A DNA stretch of 64,000 bases from Dictyostelium firmibasis (lineage: Eukaryota > Evosea > Eumycetozoa > Dictyosteliales > Dictyosteliaceae): positions 1,959,501 to 2,023,500 of the forward strand of contig CM069766.1 in the NCBI GenBank assembly GCA_036169595.1, given 5' to 3'. The translations under genes were made by a program, and so were the position numbers. Every line of letters starts with the position of its first letter. The first letter of the stretch is position 1. Under the pieces are notes generated by a model. That model was given only the letters and a program-made list of their open reading frames with translations. It was not told the origin of the DNA and ran no database searches. Shown here piece by piece: positions 34,909 to 45,905 of this stretch.

Positions 34909-35263
34909 TTTTTATTATTTTATTTTGAATTATAATTATTTTTTTTTTTTTAGTTTTTATAGTTTTTTTTTATTAAGAAAAAATAAATAATTATAAAAAA
35001 AAGTCTTGATTTTGTACATCAAAACTTCAATTATATTTCAAACTTTTAATTAATATTAATTATTAATAACAAGTAAAAAAAAAAAAAAAAAAAAAAGGGG
35101 GAGACTTTTTTTTAAATAAACTCAAAGTATTATTTTATTAGTATTTTTGAATAATGTGTTTTTATTTTAAAAAAAAAAAAAAACTATAAATTACCATTTT
35201 CAAAAAAATTATATATTCAAATCAAATTTTAATTTTAAACTATAAAAAAAACTATTAACTAAA
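34909..35263. promoter_or_regulatory. divergent promoter, pair 5
   Basis: Reads opposite to pairs 1-4. GGGGGAGACT starts at 35097 with the G5 block 163 bp from the MTLF start. AATAACAAGTAAAA at 35066-35079; AACTATAAATTACC near 35182; ACTCAAAGTATT near 35119. Confidence 0.7.
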
Positions 35264-35567
35264 ATGACTCTCTTTTGTAAGTTAACATTTATAATCGATA
35301 TAAAAAAATATATAAAAATTAAATTATTTAAAAAAATATCATCTTAACATATTTTTTTAAGCTTCATTATCTTCTTTAAGTACTGGTTCATTAAAATCAA
35401 GTGTTTCATCAGTTGATTCCGGTAGTTCAAGTGGTTCATTCGGTTCAAATGAAACATCAGGTTATGGTAGACATCATTGGAATAGATGTCACCCATGTCC
35501 ACCACCACGTCCAATTTGTCGTCCATGTCCACCACCATGTCGTCCAATTTCAAGATGTCATTATTAG
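35264..35567 (+). CDS. small Cys/His/Pro-rich protein, MTLF class (array gene 10)
   Basis: Exons 35264-35276 and 35362-35567, intron 85 bp, 72 aa, TAG stop. Val22, Ser24, Arg41, Ile56, Ile67. Confidence 0.9.
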
Positions 35568-36859
35568 GTGTTTTAAAATTAAATAAAAAACTAAGAAATG
35601 AATAAAATCATGAATTAAATAAAAAAATCCTTAAAAAATTTTAAAAAAATAGAAATTTTTAGAGTAAAACCTTATCCGGATTTTTTTTTAAAAAAAAGTA
35701 AGGATATAGGATTGTGGACGATCCATCCATCATTTTATAATTACTGGATTTAAAAAAAATATTGGATTTTAGTAAAATAAATTTAAAATATAAAATTTTT
35801 TTAATTCGTTTTTTTTTAATTAAGTTGCAAATTGTATTTTTTAAAATTTTTGATAGATAACAGGAAATAAATAAATTAATAATAAAAATAATTATTTCAT
35901 AATAATAAAAAAAAATATATATCACCAACCCTAAAGTGCGCCATTACAATTTTTTTATTTGTGCTGTGTGTGAAAGAAAAAAATTATTTTGAAAAAAATA
36001 AAATAAAAAAAAAATAATAAATTATTGTCTAAATATAGCTTTTTATTTATAAAAATTTTTTGTTGAATGTAATTTACATTTGTTTTTTTAAATAAAAAGT
36101 TAAATTTAGTCAAAAGTAAAAACATATTTTATTTTTTTTTTTTTTTGGTGATGTTTTTTTAATTTTTTTTTTTTTTTTTTTGCCAGAATCTTAAAAAAAA
36201 CAACCCAAAAAAAAAAAAAACAAACATGATTTTTTTTTGCAGATTTTTTCATCAACAAAAAAAATAATTAAAAAATTGTTATTTAAAAATAATTAATTAA
36301 AAAAAGGATTTACTGATTTTATTATAATCTTATTTTTTTTTTATTTATTTTTTTTTTATTTTATTTTTTTATTTTTTATTTTATTTTTTTATTTTTTTTT
36401 ATTTTATTTTTTTATTTTTTTTTATTTTGAAATTTATTAGAAATAACTCTGAGTTTATTTGATGTTAACCAATATGCAAAATCACAAATTAATATTGAAA
36501 AAAAATAATGAATTTTTTTTTAAAATAATTAAAAAAAATTGTTGACAAAGTTTCTTTATTTTTTTTCTTTTTATAATATATTTAAATGAAGGACATACTG
36601 GCATCTTTTTAAATTTTGAAATTCATTTTAAAAAAAAAAATGAAAAATTAATTTAGAAACAACCAAAAAATTAATAAAAATCATTTTGCAAAAAAAAAAA
36701 AAAAAATTCCTAAAAAAATTAATTTGTTTAAAAAAATTATATACTAATCAACTAATCAATATTATAAAATTATCCAAAAATTGACAGTTATAATTTTATT
36801 GGTTAACTGGTTAGAAAAAAGTTTATAGTTTATTTTCTTTATTTTAAGTAATTAAACTC
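35568..36859. other. enlarged tail-to-tail spacer, array genes 10/11
   Basis: 1292 bp against the usual 345-430 bp. The standard flank runs to about 35650 and resumes near 36540 (AATGAAGGACATACTGGCAT at 36584-36603). The extra ~890 bp is unrelated, AT-rich and non-coding. It begins with a locally GC-richer piece (CTTATCCGGATT...GGACGATCCATCCATC) and ends in TTTTATTTTATT repeats. Confidence 0.65.
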
Positions 36860-37146
36860 TTAATAATGACATCTTGAAACTGGACGACATGGTGGTGGTG
36901 GACATGGACGACAAACTGGACGTGGTGGTGGACATGGGTGACATCTATTCCAATGATGGCTACCATAACCTGATGATTCATTTGAACCGAATGAACCACT
37001 TGAATTACTACCATCAATTGATGAAACACTTGATTTTAATGAACCAGTACTTAATGAAGATAATGAAGCTAAAAATTTATAAAAATATTAGGTTTATTAT
37101 CAATATTGGTTTATTAAAAAATTTATAACATACAGAAAATGCTCAT
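36860..37146 (-). CDS. small Cys/His/Pro-rich protein, MSIF class (array gene 11)
   Basis: Exons 37146-37134 and 37068-36860, intron 65 bp, 73 aa. One extra Pro codon makes the second Pro run four long (CPPPPC). Ser25, Asn26, Ser36; Val at both variable positions. Confidence 0.9.
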
Positions 37147-37218
37147 TTTTTATTATTTTATTTTTATTTTTATTATAATTATTATTTTTTTTTTTAAGTT
37201 TTTATAGTTTTTATTATT

Positions 37219-37260
<42 letters not shown>

Positions 37261-37524
37261 TCATTGTTTACATGCAAGCTTCAATATTATTTCAAACTTT
37301 AAAAAAAAATTAATTGGTAATAACAAGTAAAAGATAAAAAAAAAAAGAAAAAAAAGGGGGAGACTTTTTTTTTTATAAAAAAAACTCAAAGTGTGATTGT
37401 ATTAGTATTTTTTGAATAATGTTTTTATATTTTTAAAAAAAAAAAAAACTATAAATTTACCAATTTCATAAAAAAAAGTTATTCAAATCAAATTCAAATT
37501 TTAAACTAAAAACTATTAATTAAA
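37147..37524. promoter_or_regulatory. divergent promoter, pair 6
   Basis: GGGGGAGACT starts at 37356 with the G5 block 165 bp from the MTLF start. AATAACAAGTAAAA near 37319; a ~40-nt A run on the MSIF side. Confidence 0.7.
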
Positions 37525-37832
37525 ATGACTCTTTTTTGTATGTTATCATTTATAATCGATAAAAATAATAAAAAAAAATATTAAGCTATTTTAAAAAATT
37601 ATCATTTTAACATATTCTTTTTAAAGCTTCATTATCTTCATTAAGTACTGGTTCATTAAAATCAAGTGTTTCATCAATTGATGGTGGTAGTTCAAGTGGT
37701 TCATTTGGTTCAAATGAAACATCAGGTTATGGTAGACACCATTGGAATAGATGTCACCCATGTCCACCACCACGTCCAATTTGTCGTCCATGTCCACCAC
37801 CATGTCGTCCAGTTTCAAGATGTCATTACTAA
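37525..37832 (+). CDS. small Cys/His/Pro-rich protein, MTLF class (array gene 12)
   Basis: Exons 37525-37537 and 37627-37832, intron 89 bp, 72 aa. Exon 1 has a silent CTC to CTT change and donor GTATGT. Arg41, Ile56, Val67. Confidence 0.9.
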
Positions 37833-38260
37833 GAGTTTTAAAACTAGATAAAAATAAAGAAATGAATATAATCATAAAATAAAAAAAAAACCCATATAAA
37901 AAAATTTTTTTAATAATTTTCATTTTTAAATTAATTGATTGCTTTATTATTTTATTTTAAAAATAAATATATATGAAGGAAATTTGGAATCTTTTTAAAT
38001 TTGAAATACATTTAAAAAAATGAAAAATATATAAAATCAAAAAATTATAAAAAATGGTTATGTATAAAAAATATAAAAAAAAATTAATTTGTGTTAAAAA
38101 AATAAAAAAAAAAAAATAATTTATGTTAAAAAAATAAAAAACAATTAAAATCAATACCCCAGTTATTTTACAATAAAAACTAGCAGTTATTATTTTTTTG
38201 TAAAATGAGATGAAAAAATATTTATAATTAATTTTTTATTTATTTTAAGTAATTAAACTC
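37833..38260. other. tail-to-tail spacer, array genes 12/13
   Basis: Standard flank blocks (AATTGATTGCTTTATTATTT, ATGAAGGAAATTTGGAATC). No coding. Confidence 0.65.
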
Positions 38261-38548
38261 TTAATAATGACATCTTGAAACTGGACGACATGGTGGTGGT
38301 GGACATGGACGACAAACTGGACGTGGTGGTGGACATGGGTGACATCTATTCCAATGATGGCCACTATAACCTGATGTTTCATTTGAACCGAATGAACCAC
38401 TTGAACTACTACCATCAATTGATGAAACACTTGATTTTAATGAACCAGTACTTAATGAAGATAATGAAGCTAATTAAATTTAAAATTGTTAGGTTTTATT
38501 ATCAATATTGGTTTATCAAAAAATTAATAACATACAGAAAATGCTCAT
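38261..38548 (-). CDS. small Cys/His/Pro-rich protein, MSIF class (array gene 13)
   Basis: Exons 38548-38536 and 38469-38261, intron 66 bp, 73 aa with the extra Pro. Ser25, Ser40, Gly41, Val at both variable positions. Confidence 0.9.
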
Positions 38549-38930
38549 TTTTTATTATTTTATTTTTATTTTTATTTTTATTGTAATAATTTTTTTTTTT
38601 TTTTTAAGTTTTTATAGTTTTTATTTTTTAAAAAAAAAAAAATATATAAAAAAAAAGTCTTGATTGTTTACATGCAAACTTCAATTTTATTTCAAACTTT
38701 TAAATAAAATTAATTGGTAATAACAAGTAAAAGATAAAAAAAAAAAAGAAAAAAAAGGGGGAGACTTTTTTTTTTATAAAAAAAACTCAAAGTGTGATTG
38801 TATTAGTATTTTTTGAATAATGTTTTTATATTTTAAAAAAAAAAAAAAACTATAAATTTACCAATTTCATAAAAAAAAATTATTCAAATCAAATTCAAAT
38901 TTTAAACTATAAAAAAAACTATTAATTAAA
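38549..38930. promoter_or_regulatory. divergent promoter, pair 7
   Basis: GGGGGAGACT starts at 38757, 170 bp from the MTLF start. TTGATTGTTTACATGCAAAC near 38661; AACTATAAATTTACC near 38849. Confidence 0.7.
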
Positions 38931-39236
38931 ATGACTCTCTTTTGTAAGTTATCATTTTAAATCCATAAAAATAAAAAAAATAAATATTAAACTTTTTTAA
39001 AAATTATTATTTTAACATATTCTTTTTAAGCTTCATTATCTTCATTAAGTACCGGTTCATTAAAATCAAGTGTTTCATCAATTGATGGTGGTAGTTCAAG
39101 TGGTTCATTCGGTTCAAATGAAACATCAGGTTATGGTAGACATCATTGGAATAGATGTCACCCATGTCCACCACCACGTCCAGTTTGTCGTCCATGTCCA
39201 CCACCATGTCGTCCAGTTTCAAGATGTCATTATTAA
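38931..39236 (+). CDS. small Cys/His/Pro-rich protein, MTLF class (array gene 14)
   Basis: Exons 38931-38943 and 39031-39236, intron 87 bp, 72 aa. Arg41, Val56, Val67. Confidence 0.9.
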
Positions 39237-39632
39237 AATTTTTAAAACTAGATAAAAATAAAGAAATGAATATAATCATAAAATAAAAAAAAAACCCATA
39301 AAAAAATTTTTTTCAATAATTTTCATTTTTAAATTAGTTGATCGCTTTATTATTTTATTTTAAAAATAAATATATACGAAGGAAATTTTGGAATATTTTT
39401 AAATTTTGAAATACATTTAAAAAAATGAAAAATATATAAAATCAAAAAATTATAAAAAATCGTTATGTATAAAAAAAATATAAAAAAAAAATTAATTTGT
39501 GTTAAAAAAATAAAAAACAATTAAATCAATACCCTAGTTATTTTAAAATAAAAACAAACAGTTATTGTTTTTGTAAAATAAGATGAAAAATATTTTTAAT
39601 TAACTTTTTATTTATTTTAAGTAATTAAACTT
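39237..39632. other. tail-to-tail spacer, array genes 14/15
   Basis: Close match to the preceding spacer (37833-38260), so the 12/13 and 14/15 intervals are recent duplicates. Confidence 0.7.
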
Positions 39633-39920
39633 TTAATAATGACATCTTGAAACTGGACGACATGGTGGTGGTGGACATGGACGACAAACTGGACGTGGTG
39701 GTGGACATGGGTGACATCTATTCCAATGATGGCCACTATAACCTGATGTTTCATTTGAACCGAATGAACCACTTGAACTACTACCATCAATTGATGAAAC
39801 ACTTGATTTTAATGAACTAGTACTTAATGAAGATAATGAAGCTAATAATATTTTAAAATGTTAGCTTTTATTATTAATTTTAGTTTATTAAAAAACTATT
39901 AACATACAGAAAATGCTCAT
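39633..39920 (-). CDS. small Cys/His/Pro-rich protein, MSIF class (array gene 15)
   Basis: Exons 39920-39908 and 39841-39633, intron 66 bp, 73 aa with the extra Pro. Ser13 (others Gly), Ser25, Ser40, Gly41, Val at both variable positions; otherwise identical in protein to array gene 13. Confidence 0.9.
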
Positions 39921-39984
39921 TTTTTATTATTTTATTTTTATTTTTATTTTAATTATTATTTTTTTTTTTAAGTTTTTATAGTTT

Positions 39985-40025
<41 letters not shown>

Positions 40026-40282
40026 TGATTGTTTACATGCAAGCTTCAATATTATTTCAAACTTTAAAATAAAATTAATTTGTAATAACAAGTAAAAAAT
40101 AAAAAAAAAGAAAAAAAGGGGGAGACTTTTTTTTTTAAAAAAAACTCAAAGTGTGTTTGTATTAGTATTTTTGAATAATGTTTTTATATTTTAAAAAAAA
40201 AAAACTATAAATTTACCAATTTCAAAAAAAAAAATTATTCAAATCAAATTCTAATTTTAAATTAAAATAACTATTAACTAAA
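39921..40282. promoter_or_regulatory. divergent promoter, pair 8
   Basis: GGGGGAGACT starts at 40118, 161 bp from the MTLF start. AATAACAAGTAAAA at about 40084; AACTATAAATTTACC near 40203. Confidence 0.7.
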
Positions 40283-40569
40283 ATGACTCTCTTTTGTAAG
40301 TTAATATGTATAATCGATAAAATTGAATTAATAAAAAAAAATTTTTAACATATTCTTTTTAAGCTTCATTATCTTCATTGAGTAGTGGTTCATTAAAATC
40401 AAGTGTTTCATCAATTGATTCTGGAATTTCAAGTGGTTCATTTGGTTCAAATGAAACATCAGGTTATGGTAGCCACCATTGGAATAGATGTCACCCATGT
40501 CCACCACCTCGTCCAGTTTGTCGTCCATGTCCACCACCATGTCGTCCAGTTTCAAGATGTCATTATTAA
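40283..40569 (+). CDS. small Cys/His/Pro-rich protein, MTLF class (array gene 16)
   Basis: Exons 40283-40295 and 40364-40569, intron 68 bp, 72 aa. The most divergent intact MTLF copy: Ser12, Ser24 and Ile26, with Val56 and Val67. Confidence 0.9.
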
Positions 40570-40986
40570 GAGTTTTAAAATTGAATAAAAAATAAAGAAA
40601 TGAATAAAATCATAAAATATAAAAAAATCCATAAAATTAAAATTTTTAATTATTTTAATTTTTAAATTAGTTGATAGCTTTATTATTTTCTTTTTATATA
40701 ATAAATATATGAGGGAAATTTTGGGGTCTTTTTAAATTTTGAAATACATTTAAAAAAATGAAAAATAAATTTAAAACCAAAAAATCATATCAAAAAATCA
40801 TTATGTCTAAAAAAAAAAAAAATTTACGAAAAACAATTAATTTGTGTTAAAAAAATAAAAAACTGATCAACAAATCAATACTCTAATTATTTTACAATAA
40901 AAACCAACAGTTATTATTTTATTCTTAAAATGTGATGAAAAAATATATTAATTTAATTTTTTTATTTATTTTAAATAATTAAACTT
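40570..40986. other. tail-to-tail spacer, array genes 16/17
   Basis: Standard spacer blocks. No coding. Confidence 0.65.
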
Positions 40987-41265
40987 TTAATAATGACATC
41001 TTGAAATTGGACGACATGGTGGTGGTGGACATGGACGACAAATTGGACGTGGTGGTGGACATGGGTGACATCTATTCCAATGATGGCTACCATAACCTGA
41101 TGTTTCATTTGAACCGAATGAACCACTTGAACTACTACCATCAATTGATGAAACACTTGATTTTAATGAACCAGTACTTAATGAAGATAATTAAATTTAA
41201 AAATATTAGGTTTTATTATCATTATTAGTTTATTAAAAAATTAATAACATACAGAAAATGCTCAT
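40987..41265 (-). pseudogene. MSIF-class array gene 17, splice acceptor lost
   Basis: Exon 1 (41265-41253) and the body of exon 2 (to 40987, with the extra Pro, Ser25, Ile at both variable positions) are intact. At the exon 2 border, ATAATGAAGCTAATTAAATT of gene 13 has become ATAATTAAATT: a 9-bp deletion between TAAT repeats. It removes the AG acceptor and the first exon-2 codons. No other AG in the shortened intron gives the right frame, so this copy probably makes no normal product. Confidence 0.8.
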
Positions 41266-41632
41266 TTTTTATTATTTTATTTTTATTTTTATTATAATTA
41301 TTATTTTTTTTTTTAAGTTTTTATAGTTTTTATTTTTTTAAAGAAAAAAATATTAAAAAAAAGTCTTGATTGTTTACATGCAAACTTCAATGTTTTTTCA
41401 AACTTTTAAATAAAATTAATTTGTAATAACAAGTAAACATAAAAAAAAAGAAAAAAAAGGGGGAGACTTTTTTTTTTAAAAAAAAAAAAACTCAAAGTGT
41501 GATTGTATTAGTATTTTTGAATAATGTTTTTATATTTTTAAAAAAAAAAAAAAACTATAAATTTACCACTTTCAAAAAAAAAAAATTATTCAAATCAAAT
41601 TCTAATTTTAAACTAAAAAACTATTAATTAAA
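41266..41632. promoter_or_regulatory. divergent promoter, pair 9
   Basis: GGGGGAGACT starts at 41459, 170 bp from the MTLF start. TTGATTGTTTACATGCAAAC near 41368. Still intact although the MSIF partner is broken. Confidence 0.7.
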
Positions 41633-41921
41633 ATGACTCTCTTTTGTATGTTAACATTTTTAATCTATTAAATTAAACTATTAAAAAATATCATTTTAAC
41701 ATATTCTTTTTAAAGCTTCATTATCTTCATTAAGTACTGGTTCATTAAAATCAAGTGTTTCATCAATTGATGGTGGTAGTTCAAGTGGTTCATTCGGTTC
41801 AAATGAATCATCAGGTTATGGTAGCCATCATTGGAATAGATGTCACCCATGTCCACCACCACGTCCAATTTGTCGTCCATGTCCACCACCATGCCGTCCA
41901 ATTTCAAGATGTCATTACTAA
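41633..41921 (+). CDS. small Cys/His/Pro-rich protein, MTLF class (array gene 18)
   Basis: Exons 41633-41645 and 41716-41921, intron 70 bp, 72 aa. Ser36, Ile56, Ile67. Confidence 0.9.
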
Positions 41922-42340
41922 GAGTTTTAAAATTGGATAAAGAATAAAGAAATGAATAAAATCATAAAATAAAAAAATCCATAAAAAAAAATTTTTAATA
42001 ATTTTTAATTTTTTAAATTAATTGATTGCTTTATTATTTTCTATTTTATGTAATAAAAAAATGAAGGAAATTATGGCATCATTTTAAATTTTTAAACACA
42101 TTTTAAAAAAATGAAAAATAAATTTAGAATCAAAAAATCACAACAAATCATTTTGTCTAAAAAAAAAAAAAATTTATAAAAACAAATAATTAATTTGTGT
42201 TAAAAAAATAAAAAACCATTGCAAAAATCAATACTCTAATTATTTTATCATAAAAACTAACAGTTTATATTCTATATGTAAAATGAGATGAAAAAATATT
42301 TTTATTCAATTATTTTATTTATTTTTTAATAATTAAACTT
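41922..42340. other. tail-to-tail spacer, array genes 18/19
   Basis: Standard spacer (AATTGATTGCTTTATTATTT, ATGAAGGAAATTATGGCATC). No coding. Confidence 0.65.
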
Positions 42341-42628
42341 TTAATAATGACATCTTGAAACTGGACGACATGGTGGTGGACATGGACGACAAATTGGACG
42401 TGGTGGTGGACATGGGTGACATCTATTCCAATGATGGCTACCATAACCTGATGATTCATTTGAACCGAATGAACCACTTGAACTACTACCATCAATTGAT
42501 GAAACGCTTGATTTTAATGAACCAGTACTTAAAGAAGATAATGAAGCTAATAATATTTTAAAATGTTAGCTTTTATTATTAATTTTAGTTTTTTTAAAAA
42601 AATTTAATAACATACAGAAAATGCTCAT
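42341..42628 (-). CDS. small Cys/His/Pro-rich protein, MSIF class (array gene 19)
   Basis: Exons 42628-42616 and 42546-42341, intron 69 bp, 72 aa (no extra Pro). Ser25, Ser36, Ile56, Val67. Confidence 0.9.
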
Positions 42629-42985
42629 TTTTTAATATTGTATTTTTATTTTTATTTTAATTATTATTTTTTTTATTTACTATTTATAGTTTTTATTTTT
42701 TTTAAAGAAAAAAAAAAAAAAAAAAAAGTCTTGATTGTTTACATGCAAACTTCAATATTATTTCAAACTTTTAAATAAAATTAATTTGTAATAACAAGTA
42801 AAACATTAAAAAAAAAGAAAAAAAAGGGGGAATTTTTTTTAAAAAAAGTATGATTGTATTAGTATTTTTGAATAATGTTTTTATATTTTTAAAAAAAAAA
42901 AAACTATAAATTTACCAATTTCAAAAAAAAAAAATTATTCAAATCAAATTTTATTTTTAACTAAAAAAAAAATATATTAATTAAA
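42629..42985. promoter_or_regulatory. divergent promoter, pair 10 (altered G block)
   Basis: GGGGG at 42826-42830, 156 bp from the MTLF start, but followed by AATTTT, not AGACTTT, and the ACTCAAAGT block is reduced to AAAGTATG. Confidence 0.7.
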
Positions 42986-43273
42986 ATGACTCTCTTTTGT
43001 AAGTTAACATTTATAATCGATTAAATTAAACTATTAAAAAATATCTTTTTAACATATTCTTTTTTAGCTTCATTATCTTCATTAAGTACTGGTTCATTAA
43101 AATCAAGTGTTTCATCAATTGATGGTGGTAGTTCAAGTGGTTCATTCGGTTCAAATGAAACATCAGGTTATGGTAGCCATCATTGGAATAGATGTCACCC
43201 ATGTCCACCACCACGTCCAGTTTGTCGTCCATGTCCACCACCATGCCGTCCAATTTCAAGATGTCATTATTAA
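42986..43273 (+). CDS. small Cys/His/Pro-rich protein, MTLF class (array gene 20)
   Basis: Exons 42986-42998 and 43068-43273, intron 69 bp, 72 aa. Val56, Ile67. Confidence 0.9.
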
Positions 43274-43685
43274 AAGTTTTTTTTAAATCGGATAAAATGA
43301 ATAAAATCATAAAATAAAAAAAAATCCTTAAAAAAAAAATTTTAATAATATTTAATTTTTATAATAATTGATTTATTTATTATTTTCTTTTTTTACAATA
43401 AAAATATATGAAGGGAATTTGGCATATTTTTTTAAATTTTGAAACACATTTTAAAAAAAAATGAAAAATATATATAGAATAAAAAAATTATTAAACATCA
43501 TGTGTCAAAAAAAAAAAAAATTTACAGAAACAATTAATTTGTGTTGTTTAAAATAATAAAAAACTATTCAACAAATCAATACTCTATTTATTTTATAACA
43601 AAAACTAAAAAAATAATTTATTTGTTAACTGAGATGAAAAAAATATTTAGTTAATTTTTTTGTTTATTTTTTAATAATTAAACTT
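43274..43685. other. tail-to-tail spacer, array genes 20/21
   Basis: Standard spacer. No coding. Confidence 0.65.
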
Positions 43686-43970
43686 TTAATAATGACATCT
43701 TGAAATTGGACGACATGGTGGTGGACATGGACGACAAACTGGACGTGGTGGTGGACATGGGTGACATCTATTCCAATGATGTCTACCATAACCTGATGAT
43801 TCATTTGAACCAAATGAACCACTTGAACCACCACCATCAATTGATGAAACACTTGATTTTAATGAACCAGTACTTAATGAAGATAATGAAGCTAATTTTA
43901 TTATAAATAGTTAGTTTTAATTAAGTATTAAATTCTATTAAAAATATATAAACATACAGAAAATGCTCAT
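43686..43970 (-). CDS. small Cys/His/Pro-rich protein, MSIF class (array gene 21)
   Basis: Exons 43970-43958 and 43891-43686, intron 66 bp, 72 aa. Gly26, Ser36, Arg41, Val56, Ile67. Arg41 is otherwise seen only in MTLF genes. Confidence 0.9.
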
Positions 43971-44327
43971 TTTAAATTTATTTATTTGTTTTTTTAATTT
44001 AAATTTTTTTTTTAGTATTTATAGTTTTTTTTTATAAAAAAAAAATAACCAAATAAATATAAAGTCTTGATTATGTACATCTAAGGGTTCTAGTTTATGA
44101 CAAATTTTAATTAATTTTTATTGGTAATAAAAAGTAAAACCTGAAAAAATAAATGAGATAAAAAGGGGGAGATTTTTTTTAAAAGACGTAAAGTATGATT
44201 TTATTAGTATTTTTGGATAATGAGTTTTTATTAAAAAAAAAAAACTATAAATTAACCGTTTTAATAAAAAAAAAAATTATTCAAATCAAATTTAATTTTC
44301 AAACTATAAAAAAAACTATTAATTAAA
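43971..44327. promoter_or_regulatory. divergent promoter, pair 11
   Basis: GGGGGAGATT starts at 44165, 159 bp from the MTLF start. AACTATAAATTAACC near 44243. Confidence 0.7.
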
Positions 44328-44620
44328 ATGACTCTCTTTTGTAGGTGAATTTTTAATAGATAAAAATAATAATAAATATTATAAAAAATATCATTTTAAC
44401 ATATTCTTTTATAGCTTCATTATCTTCATTAAGTACTGGTTCATTAAAATCAAGTGTTTCATCAATTGATGGCGGTAGTTCAAGTGGTTCATTCGGTTCA
44501 AATGAAACATCAGGTTATGGTAGCCATCATTGGAATAGATGTCACCCATGTCCACCACCACGTCCAATTTGTCGTCCATGTCCACCACCATGTCGTCCAA
44601 TTTCAAGATGTCATTATTAA
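44328..44620 (+). CDS. small Cys/His/Pro-rich protein, MTLF class (array gene 22)
   Basis: Exons 44328-44340 and 44415-44620, intron 74 bp, 72 aa, consensus protein with Ile at both variable positions. Confidence 0.9.
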
Positions 44621-45037
44621 GAGTTTTAATATTTGAAAAAAACAAAAAAATTTCTAAAATAAATTTAAAAAAATCATTTTTCATATATTAAAAACAAAAA
44701 TAAATAATAATTTTTTAAAACTTTTTTATGTGATATGAGACCACTTGAAAAAAAATTTATAAATAAAACAAACATCCTAAGTTTTCGATTTTTAGGACCA
44801 AAAAGGGTTGGATTTGTTGAGAGATTATTATTTTTTTTATCTTTATTTTTATTTTTATTTTATTTCCAAAAATGTTGCCTTACAAATCTTTTTTGGTTTA
44901 TTCTGGTGGTTTTAGAACTCTCAGCCACAAAATTTATTTTAAACAAATTAATTAACAAAAATTTGTAATTTTTTTTAGATTAAAAAAACTTTGGAAGGAT
45001 TTTATTTTTGTTTTTTTTTCTTTTTTATTGTGAAATC
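44621..45037. other. non-standard spacer, array genes 22/23
   Basis: It lacks the usual AATGAAGGA..GGCATC block. It holds unrelated, slightly GC-richer sequence (about 44730-44970) open for 78 codons on the + strand, but with a Phe/Leu-only composition that does not look like a protein. Confidence 0.5.
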
Positions 45038-45337
45038 TTAATAATGACATCTTGAAACTGGACGACATGGTGGTGGACATGGACGACAAATTGGACGTGG
45101 TGGTGGACATGGGTGACATCTATTCCAATGATGTCTACCATAACCTGATGTTTCATTTGAACCGAATGAACCACTTGAACTACCACCATCAATTGATGAA
45201 ACACTTGATTTTAATGAACCAGTACTTAAAGAAGATAATGAAGCTATTTTTAGTAAAAATTAGTATTAGAATTGTTAGTTTACTACCTTTTATAAAATTA
45301 AAAATAAGAAAATTTAATTCTTACAAAAGAGAGTCAT
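45038..45337 (-). CDS. small Cys/His/Pro-rich protein, MTLF class, solo (array gene 23)
   Basis: Exons 45337-45325 and 45243-45038, intron 81 bp, 72 aa. Arg41, Ile56, Val67. No MSIF partner lies upstream. Confidence 0.9.
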
Positions 45338-45905
45338 TTTTGTTTTTTTTAGTTTAATTTGAATAATAAAAATAATATTTAAAAACTATTTTTTATAGTT
45401 TTTTTTTCACACAAAAAAAAAAAAAATTTTAAAAATAATTTAGTAATAAAATCATACTATATGTTTTAAAATAATCTCCCCCTTAAATAAAATTTTTTTC
45501 CTTCACTTATATAAAATTTTTATAAATTTTCTAAAATTAATAAGACATCTTTAAACTTTCTTACTTTTTAAAAAAAAAAAAAGTCATAATTTTATATGTA
45601 AAAATTATTTTTTTTCAATATCAGGTAACCTTAAAACTAAAAAATAACTTTCATCTAAAAAAAATATTAAAAGCATTTTAGGTTTAATATCAAGGAAATA
45701 TAAAAATAAGAAATAATTATTCTTTTTTTTTTTTTTTAAAAAAAAAAAAAGACTATATCAAGAATATAAGATTGAGACTCAATAAACTCATTTACTAATT
45801 TTCAACATTTTAATATTAAATATTGATAAATCTTATATTTAATTTAATTGTTTTGTGTTAAAGGATTAAAGAAATCTTCTATTTTATTTATTTAAAATTA
45901 ATTTC
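45338..45905. promoter_or_regulatory. solo promoter of array gene 23
   Basis: CTCCCCCTTAAAT at 45476-45488, 141 bp from the start, and TTTTTTATAGTTTTTT near 45390. The ACTTGTTATTACC core and MSIF-side elements are missing, so the C5 block travels with the MTLF gene. Confidence 0.65.

Noticed and set aside
44735-44968. 78-codon ORF in an array spacer
   Set aside because: Phe/Leu-dominated composition reflecting T-rich DNA, with no conservation in sister spacers.
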